NCBI GenBank assembly: GCA_018141785.1
Contig: CP073341.1
Span: 620,001-684,000 of the forward strand
Reading direction: 5' to 3'
DNA length: 64,000 nt
Origin: Candidatus Paraprochloron terpiosi LD05
GTDB taxonomy: Bacteria; Cyanobacteriota; Cyanobacteriia; Cyanobacteriales; Prochloraceae
Position numbers and translations under genes: made by a program
Part shown: positions 19,465 to 29,291 of the stretch, in pieces
Numbering within the stretch: the stretch's first letter is position 1
Layout: every line of letters starts with the position of its first letter
The notes under the pieces: generated by a model
Told to the model about the DNA's origin: nothing
What the model saw: only the letters and a program-made list of their open reading frames with translations
Database searches by the model: none

Positions 19465-19516
19465 CTAGAATCTTACCATCCGGGCTGAAGGCTAAACTCC
19501 AGACAGTACCGGAATG
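19418..19516 (-). pseudogene. WD40 repeat fragment (second copy)
   Basis: Minus strand reads [20 protein letters not shown] then [10 protein letters not shown], one WD40 blade without a gene around it. Confidence 0.75.
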
Positions 19517-19564
19517 TCCTGCCTAAACCGCCCAACTTAGGCACTTCCTCAACACAAATCTCTG

Positions 19565-19853
19565 CTGCGGAAGCTTCTTGACTAAAAGCTCTTTCTCGCA
19601 ACCGCAACCACTCTTTTAATACTCCCAAACCCCCTACATGCTCCGGTGTTTCTTGTTGGGTGTAAAACTCCAGCGATCGACTCTCCCGAATAATTTGCTT
19701 TTTCTCCTCCATGACTAAGTCGATATCCCGATCATCTAACACTCCGTTACTCACGATCGCCTTTGCAAATACTCGTTGTCCTTGGGATGCCGTCAAACCC
19801 AAAGCAGATTGTACCAGTTTTTCTTTTCCTAAGGCAGTGAGGTTAAACTTCAC
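19565..19853 (-). pseudogene. Fragment of a Ycf46-like AAA ATPase
   Basis: The minus strand from 19853 reads ALGLTASQGQRVFAKAIVSN, then LVMEEKKQIIRESRSLEFY and GGLGVLKEWLRLRERAFSQE, the stretch that precedes the P-loop in cyanobacterial Ycf46-type AAA proteins. Both the start and the ATPase core are missing; the frame passes into the duplicated segment (19473-19564). Homology call from motif memory. Confidence 0.6.
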
Positions 19854-19876
19854 CCCTGGTGTTTTTCCTAACTTGT

Positions 19877-20482
19877 TCAGTGTGGTTTGATGAGGTATTT
19901 GTAACGTTTTGGTAGTGGATAGCGAAAGCTTCTGGATCCAAAAAACCTACTGCTGGAGTAAAAACCGATAATTAGTGAAACCTTATCTAGAGAAAACAGA
20001 TAGCGAATTTTTCTTCTAATAAGATGCTGCACATCAATAATTTTAATTTTGTATAAATTGACATTTGCTTTTCTCAGCAATTTCAGGTCTTCACTCCCTC
20101 CAAACAATACCATTTTTGCAATATGATACCTTTTAAATAAAGTGTGAATATATTGACATAGCTCATACAAGGATTTATGTGAAAGCTTTTCTCCAACTGC
20201 TTTATCAGCTTTACGGATCTTGTAACTTGGATTGAAGTGCTTCTGATATTCTCCTTTTCCAACATTTGCAACCGTCTCTGATAACCCAATCGTTTTTCCT
20301 ACCTGATTAATGATGTTTTTTCTTATAACAATGTCAATGTCATAGCAAAGCTTCTTACTCTCCAGAATAGGTATATCTTTTTCTGAATCAGATATAACTG
20401 CACCAATCTCTGTTGGGATAAAGTCTTTCCTGTTAGAACCATAAATTTGCCCCCATTCCATATCAAAAAATAGAGTCTTCAT
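19877..20482 (-). CDS. DEDD-type exonuclease-like protein, probably truncated
   Basis: The 201-residue frame opens MKTLFFDMEWGQIYGSNRKD and IPTEIGAVISD, the Exo I motif (DxE with the acidic pair) of DnaQ-like 3'-5' exonucleases. FGGSEDLKLLRK followed by IIDVQHLI resembles the second and third Exo motifs. After SLDKVSLIIGFY the sequence turns low-complexity and basic, so the C-terminus appears replaced. An intact substrate role is unlikely. Family is tentative. Confidence 0.5.
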   Translation of the reverse strand: MKTLFFDMEWGQIYGSNRKDFIPTEIGAVISDSEKDIPILESKKLCYDIDIVIRKNIINQVGKTIGLSETVANVGKGEYQKHFNPSYKIRKADKAVGEKLSHKSLYELCQYIHTLFKRYHIAKMVLFGGSEDLKLLRKANVNLYKIKIIDVQHLIRRKIRYLFSLDKVSLIIGFYSSSRFFGSRSFRYPLPKRYKYLIKPH

Positions 20483-20936
20483 CTACTTCTAGTTAATCCA
20501 AACTGTTCTTCAGAAGCAAAGAATGCCTTTAACTGCTAGCCTAACGGCCTTGAGGCTAGCGGTGCGACACCATCTTTCGGGTAGTACCGATCGCCCCTGT
20601 CTCCCAGAGCATCTGCTACGGTGAATGGTGTGCGATTCGTTGAGCGGGTCGAAGGAGTATATTGCTATACTCCAACTCCCTGTCGTTAAACACTTAGATT
20701 GTGCAGAGGCTACATTTCCCTAGCGGGAGTTTATATGTAATGATGCTTATTATTAAGCCACTTTCCCTCCCAACCAATCGCCCCACTTGTACAAATTTCC
20801 CCCATTGTAAATCCCAATCACCCCATTTGTCAAGACAATCCCAGATGAGTTAACATAAATTTACAATATCAAATCGAATGGTAGGGGCACCTTGAGGAAG
20901 GCTGCCCTGCCCTATAAGACCCAGGAGGCTCAAAGC
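20483..20936 (+). other. Structured intergenic region upstream of ftsH
   Basis: No ORF of note. Two stems are visible: GCTAGCCT (20535-20542) with AGGCTAGC (20553-20560), and GGAGTAT with ATACTCC at 20654-20673. GTGCGATTCGTTGAGC at 20630-20646 resembles a group II intron 5' end, without a matching 3' domain V. The GTG start of ftsH has AGGAGG at 20923-20928. Confidence 0.45.
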
Positions 20937-22790
20937 GTGAGTAAAAATAATAAAAAATGGCGCAATGCAGGACTATATGCACTACTAGCAATAGTAGTCA
21001 TAGCCCTGGGAACCGCCTTTTTAGACGATCAACAGACCCTAAGTCGTCCCGTATTAAAGTACAGCGAATTCATCAACCAAGTCGAAAATAATCAAATCGA
21101 TCTGGTCCGCCTCAGCGCTGATCGCACCCAAGCTCAAGTGCCTAACCCGGAAGGAGGTCAGCCAATACTCGTCAACCTCCCCAACGATCCTCAACTAATT
21201 AACATTCTCACCAAAAACGAGGTAGACATTGCCGTTCTCCCCCCCAGTGACGATGGCTTCTGGTTCCGCGCCCTGAGCAGCCTGTTCTTACCTATCTTGC
21301 TGTTGGTGGGACTGTTCTTCTTGCTGCGTCGGGCTGGGAGCGGTTCTGGTTCTCAAGCGATGAACTTTGGTAAGTCTAAAGCCAGGGTGCAAATGGAACC
21401 CCAAACTCAAGTAACATTTGCCGACGTAGCTGGGATCGAGCAAGCCAAGTTAGAATTGACGGAAGTAATAGACTTTCTCAAAAACGCCGATCGCTTCACA
21501 GCTATTGGAGCGAAGATTCCCCAGGGCGTTCTTTTAGTCGGTCCTCCGGGAACGGGTAAAACCCTTTTAGCTAAAGCAGTTGCAGGGGAAGCTGGAGTAC
21601 CTTTCTTCTCCATTTCCGGTTCCGAGTTTGTGGAAATGTTCGTGGGTGTGGGGGCTTCCCGAGTACGGGATCTGTTCGAGCAAGCTAAAAACAACGCTCC
21701 CTGTATCGTCTTTATCGATGAAATCGATGCAGTAGGTCGTCAGCGAGGAGCAGGTTTAGGAGGAGGTAACGACGAACGGGAGCAAACCCTGAACCAGTTA
21801 CTCACAGAAATGGACGGTTTTGAAGGCAATATAGGTATCATTATAGTCGCCGCTACCAACCGTCCCGACGTTCTGGATGCCGCCCTGTTACGTCCCGGTC
21901 GTTTCGATCGCCAAGTAGTAGTGGATCGCCCGGACTATGCTGGTCGTCAGGAAATCCTCCAAGTCCACGCTCGGGGCAAAACCCTCAGTAAAGATGTAGA
22001 TCTGGACAAAATTGCCCGTCGTACTCCAGGCTTTACCGGTGCAGATCTCTCCAACCTCTTGAACGAAGCCGCCATTCTGGCAGCCCGTCGCGACCTGACG
22101 GAAATATCCATGGATGAGATCAATGATGCCATCGATCGGGTGCTGGCAGGACCGGAGAAGAAAAATCGGGTGATGAGCGAGAAGCGCAAGGAATTAGTAG
22201 CCTATCACGAAGCGGGTCACGCTTTAGTAGGTGCCCTGATGCCAGACTATGACCCAGTGCAGAAAATCAGCATCATTCCTCGGGGTCGCGCCGGGGGTTT
22301 GACTTGGTTCACCCCCAGCGAAGACAGAATGGACTCCGGTTTGATGAGCCGCTCCTATTTACAAAATCAGATGGCGGTAGCATTAGGGGGTCGTATCGCC
22401 GAAGAAATCGTCTTCGGGGAAGAAGAAATAACCACTGGGGCTGCTAATGACTTGCAGCAAGTAGCCAGAATAGCCCGCCAAATGGTAACTCGTTTCGGTA
22501 TGAGCGATCGCCTCGGTCCCGTAGCTTTAGGACGGCAAAACGGCAATGTTTTCCTTGGACGGGATATTGCCTCTGATCGGGATTTCTCCGACGAAACCGC
22601 AGCTACTATCGACGAGGAAGTGAATAATTTAGTAGATCAAGCCTATCGTCGCGCCAAAGATGTGTTAGTGTCCAATCGTTCAGTTCTGAATCACTTGGCA
22701 GAAATGCTGGTGGAGAAAGAAACTGTCGATGCAGAGGAGTTGCAAAAGTTACTGGCCAATAATGAAGTGAAAATGGCGGCATCTGTCTAA
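20937..22790 (+). CDS. ftsH: ATP-dependent zinc metalloprotease FtsH
   Basis: A 617-residue membrane AAA protease. Two membrane segments lie in the first 120 residues ([33 protein letters not shown]). Walker A GPPGTGKT and Walker [14 protein letters not shown] follow, then [12 protein letters not shown]. The zinc site HEAGH is near residue 430. It degrades damaged membrane proteins such as photosystem II D1. GTG 20937 has AGGAGG eight bases upstream; a TTG at 20892 has none. Confidence 0.96.
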   Translation: MSKNNKKWRNAGLYALLAIVVIALGTAFLDDQQTLSRPVLKYSEFINQVENNQIDLVRLSADRTQAQVPNPEGGQPILVNLPNDPQLINILTKNEVDIAVLPPSDDGFWFRALSSLFLPILLLVGLFFLLRRAGSGSGSQAMNFGKSKARVQMEPQTQVTFADVAGIEQAKLELTEVIDFLKNADRFTAIGAKIPQGVLLVGPPGTGKTLLAKAVAGEAGVPFFSISGSEFVEMFVGVGASRVRDLFEQAKNNAPCIVFIDEIDAVGRQRGAGLGGGNDEREQTLNQLLTEMDGFEGNIGIIIVAATNRPDVLDAALLRPGRFDRQVVVDRPDYAGRQEILQVHARGKTLSKDVDLDKIARRTPGFTGADLSNLLNEAAILAARRDLTEISMDEINDAIDRVLAGPEKKNRVMSEKRKELVAYHEAGHALVGALMPDYDPVQKISIIPRGRAGGLTWFTPSEDRMDSGLMSRSYLQNQMAVALGGRIAEEIVFGEEEITTGAANDLQQVARIARQMVTRFGMSDRLGPVALGRQNGNVFLGRDIASDRDFSDETAATIDEEVNNLVDQAYRRAKDVLVSNRSVLNHLAEMLVEKETVDAEELQKLLANNEVKMAASV

Positions 22791-22798
22791 CTTGCATA

Positions 22799-22832
22799 GC
22801 GGTAGGGAGGCATTGAGGATGCTGTCCCTACT
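22799..22832 (+). terminator. Inverted repeat after ftsH
   Basis: GTAGGGA, a GCAT/ATGC inner pair and TCCCTAC form an 18-bp stem with small bulges directly after the ftsH stop. The T run is weak. Confidence 0.5.
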
Positions 22833-22861
22833 ATCCTTCAAGTTATAATCCTGGAAAACAA

Positions 22862-23329
22862 ATGGCGGCAAGCAGAATTAGGGTGGCAAAAGACAAGGGA
22901 GACTTGGTTCAAAGTTTAGTGGAATCTAAGGAAACCACAGGACCTTTTCAGACCTATGCGGACGTAATTGCATTTGCCGCAGCATTGGGGGCTAAGTATA
23001 AAAAGCGTGTCCCTCTCAAAGAAATATCGAAAAAAGAACCAGCACCCATCGGGTTGGAAATCTTTATTTCCAGGGGCTACGATTTGGCGATTAAATTACT
23101 GGCGATCGCCGAGACTAAAGACACGAAAATTATCTCCACTTACGATGCTGCTGCGGAAGAGGAGAGAATAAAAATCTTTGAAGAGTATGCTAACGGGGGA
23201 CTGGAGAAACTCCGCCAAGAGTTAAAAGGAGCAGTAGACTATTCCGAGAGAATCCTCTTAATTCTCAGTCAGGAAAGATTTAAAGAAGAATCTTCAGAAG
23301 AAGAATTCGATTTAAGTCGATTTCTTTAA
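22862..23329 (+). CDS. DNA phosphorothioation-associated protein 4-like
   Basis: A 155-residue protein matching what I know of the dnd-associated protein 4 family: RIRVAKDKGDLVQSLVES, the aromatic PFQTYADVIAFAAALGAKYK and a VPLKEI strand, then the acidic helical tail. Such proteins accompany the dndBCDE DNA sulfur modification genes, but none of those are visible in the window. ATG 22862 is at the end of an A-rich leader. Orphan copy; the function is not established even for the family. Assignment moderate. Confidence 0.55.
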   Translation: MAASRIRVAKDKGDLVQSLVESKETTGPFQTYADVIAFAAALGAKYKKRVPLKEISKKEPAPIGLEIFISRGYDLAIKLLAIAETKDTKIISTYDAAAEEERIKIFEEYANGGLEKLRQELKGAVDYSERILLILSQERFKEESSEEEFDLSRFL

Positions 23330-23342
23330 TTGGGTGTCATTA

Positions 23343-24683
23343 CTATTTAATACTTCTACCATTACCATTACCATTCCCATTACTATGGAAAACAGCCCCA
23401 TTTTTGTATTCGTTTTGTTGCATTACTCTCCTCTTATCTAAGGGAATATAGGGACGATTATGCTCTCCTATATAAACTTGAGTGGGACGGTAAATGCGGC
23501 TATTCCCCAACTGTTCCTTCCAATGAGCTAGCCAACCAGCAACTCGGGCGATGGCAAACATCGGTGTAAACAAGTCCGTGGGAATGCCTAACTTCCGATA
23601 TACCAAACCGGAATAAAAATCTACATTGGCATAAATTCCCTTCTCGCTCAATTTTTCCTCTACCACCTTTTCTAACTCAATGGCAATCTTGTAATAAGGA
23701 TCTTGACCTTTCAGATAGAAGAGTTCTTCTGCCAAACCCTGCAAAATCTTCGCTCTCGGGTCTTTAACCTTATATACCCGATGTCCGAAACCCATAATTC
23801 TTTGCTTCTGCTTAATGCACTTTTCCACATAAGGACCAACATTATCCACGGAGTCAATGTTTTCCAGCATCTTCAACACTTCTTCATTAGCACCTCCATG
23901 GCGCCGACCTCCTAGGGTACCCACTGCGGAAGTAATGACGGTATATGGGTCAGTTAAAGTGGAAGCTGTCACCAAAGCGGAAAAGGTAGAAGCATTGATA
24001 GTATGTTCTGCATGGAGCATCAAACAAATATCCATGATCTGCGCTTCTAAATTATCCGGTTTGACTCCCGTCAGCATGTACAAAAAATTAGCTGCGTAGT
24101 CCAAATCATTGTTGGGTTTAATGGAATCATTCCCCTCACGGAGTCGATGAAACCCAGCCACCATGGTAGGTATTTTAGCCAGCAGTTGCACTACTGCTTC
24201 GCGAATTTCCACTTCCGCTTCCTCATTTAAAGGATGAAGAGGATGAAACAGACTCAAAGCTCCTACAGAAGTTTGCAAAGCATGCATCGGATGACCATTG
24301 TCCGGGAAGCACCTCATCATACCCTGAATCTTATCATTGATCTCCCGCGCGTTAAGAATCTGGGTTCTGAAATAATTTAGTTCTTCTTTGATAGGCAGTT
24401 TACCCCAGATCAACAAATAAACGGTTTCTACAAAGTTACTATTCTCTTTTTTTGCCAATTCATCAATTTTAATACCCCGATACTCCAGAATTCCTTTATG
24501 TCCGTCAATATAACTAATACTCGATTCTGTAACAGCAATTCCTTCCAGACCGGGTTTATAGGGTGGTTGTTTCCCATTAATATCATCAGTACTGGGTTTT
24601 AAAAATGATTCTTCACCATTGACCTCTTCCAAACCGTGCTTATAGGATGGTTGAGTATATTGAATATCTAACGATGATTGCAT
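23343..24683 (-). CDS. gltA: Citrate synthase with long N-terminal extension
   Basis: A 446-residue protein. The citrate synthase core begins near GIAVTESSISYIDGHKGILE and includes ANEEVLKML with GGRRHGGANE, RIMGFGHRVYK, and NVDFYSGLVYRKLG. It condenses oxaloacetate and acetyl-CoA. Ahead of the core lies an unusual low-complexity extension containing two similar units, PSYKHGLEEV and PPYKPGLEGI. The C-terminus ends in a GNGNGNG repeat. ATG 24683 is chosen; an ATG at 24743 would add 20 hydrophobic residues. Confidence 0.92.
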   Translation of the reverse strand: MQSSLDIQYTQPSYKHGLEEVNGEESFLKPSTDDINGKQPPYKPGLEGIAVTESSISYIDGHKGILEYRGIKIDELAKKENSNFVETVYLLIWGKLPIKEELNYFRTQILNAREINDKIQGMMRCFPDNGHPMHALQTSVGALSLFHPLHPLNEEAEVEIREAVVQLLAKIPTMVAGFHRLREGNDSIKPNNDLDYAANFLYMLTGVKPDNLEAQIMDICLMLHAEHTINASTFSALVTASTLTDPYTVITSAVGTLGGRRHGGANEEVLKMLENIDSVDNVGPYVEKCIKQKQRIMGFGHRVYKVKDPRAKILQGLAEELFYLKGQDPYYKIAIELEKVVEEKLSEKGIYANVDFYSGLVYRKLGIPTDLFTPMFAIARVAGWLAHWKEQLGNSRIYRPTQVYIGEHNRPYIPLDKRRVMQQNEYKNGAVFHSNGNGNGNGRSIK

Positions 24684-24893
24684 ATTTTTACGAAAATAAC
24701 CTTCTAATAAAGCAAAATTACCACACAACACAGCACAAAGCAATCATACCACAAAAAGTTACCCAGGGCAACTCGTGACAATTGCAATGAGCTAAGAGGG
24801 TAAAGCTGCATTTGGCTCTATTATAGCACCATTAGAACAACTTTCCTTCTCTGTGACTCTTTGACTCTGGGTGAAACCCTTCCTAGATTATAC

Positions 24894-25391
24894 TTAAAGC
24901 CCGATCGCGTATTTACGCCACTTGTGCTCGGTATTTCCTTTTGTCTGTTTGACGATTTCAAAGTGAAGACTGCTGTGGGGTCGTCTCGGTCGGGTGAGCA
25001 ACTTCATACTCGCTTCTTTCGGTGTGCGATTGCCTTTTTTTACATTACATCGAACGCAGGCAGCCACCAAATTCTCCCAGGTATCCCCACCACCGCGAGA
25101 ACGAGGAATAATGTGGTCTAGGGTTAATACCTCCCCTTGATAACGACAGTATTGACAAGTGTGACGATCTCGTTCGAGAATATTCCGGCGGGTTAAAGTA
25201 ATTTCCTTATAGGGAATTCTTACATAGTAAAGGAGGCGAATCACCGTCGGCAGAGGAAATCCGGGAAATAAATATTTCCCATTGTGTTCAAGTTGCTCGG
25301 CTTTGCCTTTGAGTAATAAAACAACTGCCCTCCGCCAACTGGTGATGTTCAGCGGTTCGTAGGAAGCGTTTAGCACCAGAACCTTGCCCAT
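24894..25391 (-). CDS. HNH endonuclease family protein
   Basis: A 165-residue protein typical of cyanobacteria: VLVLNASYEPLNITSWRRAV, YVRIPYKEITLTRRNI, then an HNH motif with two zinc pairs, CQYCRYQGEVLTLDHIIPRS, GGGDTWENLVAACVRCNVKK. It is close to RecA-adjacent HNH proteins in other genomes. Divergent from alr. Substrate unknown. Confidence 0.9.
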   Translation of the reverse strand: MGKVLVLNASYEPLNITSWRRAVVLLLKGKAEQLEHNGKYLFPGFPLPTVIRLLYYVRIPYKEITLTRRNILERDRHTCQYCRYQGEVLTLDHIIPRSRGGGDTWENLVAACVRCNVKKGNRTPKEASMKLLTRPRRPHSSLHFEIVKQTKGNTEHKWRKYAIGL

Positions 25392-25467
25392 GGGTAGCTC
25401 AGATATATAAAAAGCTCTTATACCCTATACTAGCATAGCGGGCTGAGTGGTTTTATTATAGGATAAT

Positions 25468-26610
25468 ATGGAGAAAATTCGCCAACGGGCTTGGGTAGAA
25501 ATCAATCTGGAAGCTCTAGCCCAAAATACCAGGCAGATTAAAAAGATATTGTCGCCTCAAACAGAACTAATGGCAGTAGTTAAAGCAGATGCTTATGGTC
25601 ACGGTGCTGTGAGGGTTGCTGAAACCGTCTTACAAGCAGGCAGCTCAAGTCTGGCTATTGCCACCCTAGCAGAAGGCATGGAATTGCGACAAGCTGGCAT
25701 TGGAGCACCCATTTTGATTTTAGGAAGCTCTAATACGGTGGCAGAAATCGAAGCCATCGCCCACTGGCAATTGCAACCTACTCTCTGCAATCCGTCCACT
25801 GCTGAGATGGTTGCTGCAACTATGAGGAGACTGAACCAAACTTTACCTGTCCATCTCAAATTAGATACTGGTATGTCCCGTCTGGGAACTCCCTGGTATA
25901 AGACAGAGGAATTTGTCCGTTCTGTCAGTCAGTTGCCTAATTTGAAAATATCAAGTATTTATTCCCATTTAGCCACTGCTGACGACCCTAATACCACCAC
26001 TATGGAAGAGCAACAGAGGCGTTTTCAGGAGGCGATCGCCCAAATTAAAGACCTCCCAATACCTCAACCCCAACTTCACCTTGCCAACTCAGCAGCGGCG
26101 ATCGCAGATCCCTCTTATCACTATGACCTGGTCCGGGTGGGTTTAGCCCTTTACGGACTTTATCCCGCTCCTCACCTGCAACCTAAAGTCCCCCTCACAC
26201 CAGTGCTTCAAGTATTCGCCCGAGTTACCCAAGTAAAAACCATTCCCCCTGGTACTGGTGTCAGCTATGGTCATCAATTTATTGCCCATGGCGATTTGCG
26301 TGTCGCTGTGGTGGGTATCGGTTACGCTGATGGAGTGCCTCGTAATCTCTCTAACCGCCTCCAAGTGTCCATCAGAGGTCAGTTAGTACCCCAAATTGGT
26401 GCAATTACAATGGATCAGTTGATGTTAGATGTGAGCACCATTCCCGACCTGCGAGTGGGTGAAGTAGTCACCCTGATAGGTATTGATGGTAACGTGGAAA
26501 TATCCGCCGACCATTGGGCTAACGCTTTAGGTACTATTTCTTGGGAAATACTCTGCGGCTTCAAACACCGACTCCCACGAGTTAGCATCAATCAGCCGCA
26601 GAAAAATTAG
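25468..26610 (+). CDS. alr: Alanine racemase
   Basis: A 380-residue fold-type III PLP enzyme: MAVVKADAYGHG holds the Schiff-base Lys, and VSYGHQFIA and AITMDQLMLDVS complete the active site, the latter near the second catalytic Tyr region (YADGVPR). It makes D-Ala for peptidoglycan. Convergent with psaK. Confidence 0.96.
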   Translation: MEKIRQRAWVEINLEALAQNTRQIKKILSPQTELMAVVKADAYGHGAVRVAETVLQAGSSSLAIATLAEGMELRQAGIGAPILILGSSNTVAEIEAIAHWQLQPTLCNPSTAEMVAATMRRLNQTLPVHLKLDTGMSRLGTPWYKTEEFVRSVSQLPNLKISSIYSHLATADDPNTTTMEEQQRRFQEAIAQIKDLPIPQPQLHLANSAAAIADPSYHYDLVRVGLALYGLYPAPHLQPKVPLTPVLQVFARVTQVKTIPPGTGVSYGHQFIAHGDLRVAVVGIGYADGVPRNLSNRLQVSIRGQLVPQIGAITMDQLMLDVSTIPDLRVGEVVTLIGIDGNVEISADHWANALGTISWEILCGFKHRLPRVSINQPQKN

Positions 26611-26626
26611 TCAACCATGGTACGTG

Positions 26627-26890
26627 TTAAAGAGCGCCAGCACTTGCCAGTCCTAAAATGGTACCCAGACCGATTATATGACCCAAGCTTGTGGTTGCCA
26701 GTAATGCTGGAAAACCCATGCCGCCAAACATTGCTGGCATTGGTAAAGCCGGTCCTTCGCTTGCGTTTTTAATTGTAGCTTTGCCGAAAGCAATAGCAAT
26801 GATATTGCAGACAATCATCACCATGGCAACCTTCGGGCTCCATGCTACCGTGTTAGGAATGGACGCAGCTAATAGTAAAGTCGAGTACAT
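26627..26890 (-). CDS. psaK: Photosystem I subunit PsaK
   Basis: An 87-residue two-helix protein: a VAWSPKVAMVMIVCNIIAIA helix, the KATIKNASEGPALPMP loop and a C-terminal LATTSLGHIIGLGTILGL helix, as in PsaK. It sits at the periphery of photosystem I and helps bind antenna. The 235 bp upstream (26891-27125) are very AT-rich and hold its promoter. Confidence 0.95.
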   Translation of the reverse strand: MYSTLLLAASIPNTVAWSPKVAMVMIVCNIIAIAFGKATIKNASEGPALPMPAMFGGMGFPALLATTSLGHIIGLGTILGLASAGAL

Positions 26891-27125
26891 TTAATTGTTT
26901 CTCCTCTCTAGTTATGAAAACTGATCTCGATTAAACACCTAATCTTAAGCTTTTATCAAGATTTTCCTTAGTATATTTTACAATCCTTATACTTTCTATA
27001 AAGTTTTGTTAAGATTATTTCATTTTTCCCGGTCTCATATTTATTGTGTTAAATTTTTGGAACTAATTATTAAATTTTATCACATATTCTCATATTATAT
27101 GGTATAATACGTCAATCTATGAATA

Positions 27126-27935
27126 CTAATTACTTTCTTTCCACTGGGTGATGGCTTTTTGCGCTGTTTCATAAAAAGGAGTATTCTCAGGGATTAAAGC
27201 TGCGGTATCAATAGCCAGTTGCAGATCTCCTTGAGCCGCGAGATCCATAGCCATCAGATAAATTGCTTCGCTCCACTGACGAATTAGTTCCATCGCTTCT
27301 TCATAGCCCGGTTGCTGGGGATTAATTTGACCCAGAATAGCTATACTCCGATGATAAGAGGAAGCCAGTTGGGGATTGATTAGTCCTTTTGCTGCTGCGA
27401 GAAGAGCGGAATTAATTTTCTCCCTGCCAATTTGAATTTTCCATTGCTCGATTAACTGTTGTGCTCTCACGTAAGCACTGGGATCGTCTTCAGGAACCAA
27501 TTGAGCAGTTCCGATAGCGTCGATCTGATTGCCGTCGGCTGCTCGCCCGAGAGCAATATCCAAAATCGTCTCACTCCAGCGGGTAATATCCTCCCTTGCT
27601 TCGGAATAAAGGGGAGCATTGGGTTCCACCTGCCCCGCTTCTGCAATAGCCCGATTAAAACCATAGGCTTGTAAGAATTGAAGGGAAACTCTAGCATTCT
27701 TTAAAATAGCTTCATTCCCTGCTACAGTTTGCTCGGAAGGGGTTGATTGTGGTCCAGGAGTAGGTGTAGTACTGATCGTTGGTTCAGGTTCTAGATTGGC
27801 GAACCCCTTGCGAATCTTACTCAACCCCACCACCTCATCAAAAATCATTGTCACTACCAGAGTAGAAGCTGCTCCCCACAAAAACCACTGCCACTTCCCG
27901 CTGGTAGTTTTAGTGGTTGTGTCTTTGTTGCTCAT
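27126..27935 (-). CDS. Membrane-anchored protein with tandem helical repeats
   Basis: A 269-residue protein. A single membrane helix ([18 protein letters not shown]) at residues 15-33 is followed by a Pro/Thr linker and then four similar units of about 50 residues of the form AxIxxAxxVxPxxPxYxxAxxxIxxW, alternating with AxxxAAxGxxxxAIxxAxLVP. They resemble SEL1/TPR-like repeats found in several cyanobacterial proteins. An upstream ATG at 28079 exists, but residue 49 begins the recognisable protein. Function unknown. Confidence 0.7.
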   Translation of the reverse strand: MSNKDTTTKTTSGKWQWFLWGAASTLVVTMIFDEVVGLSKIRKGFANLEPEPTISTTPTPGPQSTPSEQTVAGNEAILKNARVSLQFLQAYGFNRAIAEAGQVEPNAPLYSEAREDITRWSETILDIALGRAADGNQIDAIGTAQLVPEDDPSAYVRAQQLIEQWKIQIGREKINSALLAAAKGLINPQLASSYHRSIAILGQINPQQPGYEEAMELIRQWSEAIYLMAMDLAAQGDLQLAIDTAALIPENTPFYETAQKAITQWKESN

Positions 27936-28136
27936 CTTTTTAACATTAATGCTGAATCGGATTTGAGCTGGGTTATTATAGCAGTGACCACGTACCATAC
28001 CAGTTACCGTACACATACCATGCAAATGAATTGCAGTCAGAAAGAGGGTGAGAGCATTTCTCGCCTGCGCTATAGCCAACTCACTTGGAGCTTTATGATA
28101 TTACAATGGGGAAGTTGTATACAAAGTGGTCAAAAT

Positions 28137-28313
28137 ATGGCTGTCCCCAAGAAGAAAACTTCAAAATCGAAACGCAATCATCGCAGAGCACATTGGGAAA
28201 GAAAAGCTGCAACCGAGGCGCAATTTGCCCTCTCTCTGGGAAAATCAGTTCTGACTGGACGTTCCAATAGTTTTGTTTATCCCACTCAAGAAGAGGAAGA
28301 GGAGGAAGAATAA
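28137..28313 (+). CDS. rpmF: 50S ribosomal protein L32
   Basis: A 58-residue protein: [20 protein letters not shown] followed by a tail of eight acidic residues. The [10 protein letters not shown] motif and length are those of bacterial L32. The frame could extend upstream to 27963, but ATG 28137 matches the family. Confidence 0.95.
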   Translation: MAVPKKKTSKSKRNHRRAHWERKAATEAQFALSLGKSVLTGRSNSFVYPTQEEEEEEE

Positions 28314-28315
28314 GA

Positions 28316-28360
28316 TGGGGAGATGGGGAGCTGGAGAGATGGGGAGATTGGGAGATTGGA
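28316..28360 (+). repeat. Purine-rich direct repeats after rpmF
   Basis: Units of GATGGGGAG and variants (GATTGGGAG) repeat about five times immediately after the stop. Polypurine strand asymmetry; no function evident. Confidence 0.6.
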
Positions 28361-28445
28361 AAATCGTTCAGTCTTGCTCCCAACAACTTTTGTATCTCAC
28401 AGATTCACCCTATCCCCCTATCTTCCCTTTGGTGTATAAGTAGGC

Positions 28446-29231
28446 ATGGAGAAGTTGAAAATCAAGGGTTTTATGCCGACACTCGATTTGCTGCCTCAGA
28501 GTACTTCTAACCTGGAATTAACCCGAAGGAGTCGCATTCTCCTAGTGGAGGATGAAGATTTGATTCGGGATACCATCGCTTTAGCCCTAGAAGAGGAAGG
28601 TTACGAGGTGATTACAGCCAGAGACGGACGTGCAGCGTTAACATTGCTGCAAAATGCCTACTCCTCTTCCAGTTCCCCTCTGGAGCTGATTGTCTTAGAT
28701 ATCATGTTACCTGAGGTTAACGGTTTAGATGTGTGTCGCTTGCTGCGTTATCAAGGCAATATGCTCCCCATTTTAATTCTCAGTGCTAAAAGTAGCGAAA
28801 CCGATCGGGTCTTGGGTTTAGAGGTAGGGGCTGATGATTACCTCACCAAACCTTTTAGTATGCGAGAGTTAGTTGCTCGAACTCGGGCTTTACTCCGTCG
28901 TCAGCGCTTTAGTTCTTTACCGCAGGAGCCAACCCCGGTAAGACAGTATAAGGATGTGATGCTGTTTTCCCAAGAGTGCCGTGTAGTGGTTCGGGAAAAA
29001 GAAGTAAATCTTTCTCCTAAAGAGTTTCGCTTGCTGGATTTATTCATGAGTTATCCTCGCCGAGTTTGGTCTCGGGAGCAATTGATCCAACAGGTTTGGG
29101 GACATGATTTCTTGGGAGATATGAAAACTGTAGATGTCCATATTCGTTGGTTACGAGAAAAATTAGAGCAAGACCCCTCTCAGCCAGAATATATAATTAC
29201 GGTGCGGGGTTTTGGTTATCGTTTTGGCTAG
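28446..29231 (+). CDS. sphR: OmpR/PhoB-family response regulator, SphR
   Basis: A receiver domain (LLVEDEDLIRD with the acidic pair, IVLDIMLPEVNG with the phosphorylated Asp, ADDYLTKPF) is followed by a winged helix (DLFMSYPRRVWSREQLIQQV, VDVHIRWLREKL). It lies 60 bp upstream of a matching sensor kinase, and a PhoU gene follows after an inserted cassette, which identifies the phosphate-starvation system. ATG 28473 is an alternative start. A probable target, a Pho box, is at 33750. Confidence 0.85.
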   Translation: MEKLKIKGFMPTLDLLPQSTSNLELTRRSRILLVEDEDLIRDTIALALEEEGYEVITARDGRAALTLLQNAYSSSSSPLELIVLDIMLPEVNGLDVCRLLRYQGNMLPILILSAKSSETDRVLGLEVGADDYLTKPFSMRELVARTRALLRRQRFSSLPQEPTPVRQYKDVMLFSQECRVVVREKEVNLSPKEFRLLDLFMSYPRRVWSREQLIQQVWGHDFLGDMKTVDVHIRWLREKLEQDPSQPEYIITVRGFGYRFG

Positions 29232-29291
29232 ATCAGTGCTAATTTAGAGCAGAGGTGGAACCAACACCCAAAACATTGCCACCAACAACTC

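Larger units (their letters stand above)
16031..19564 (+). repeat. Segmental duplication, right copy, split by intron A
   Basis: 16031-16203 and 18742-19564 together match 14106-15132. The break coincides exactly with intron A. Both copies end at AAATCTCTGCT, after which they diverge. Confidence 0.92.

Noticed and set aside
20630..20646. Group II intron start before ftsH
   Set aside because: Only a short resemblance to the GTGCG end; no domain V or VI found within the spacer.
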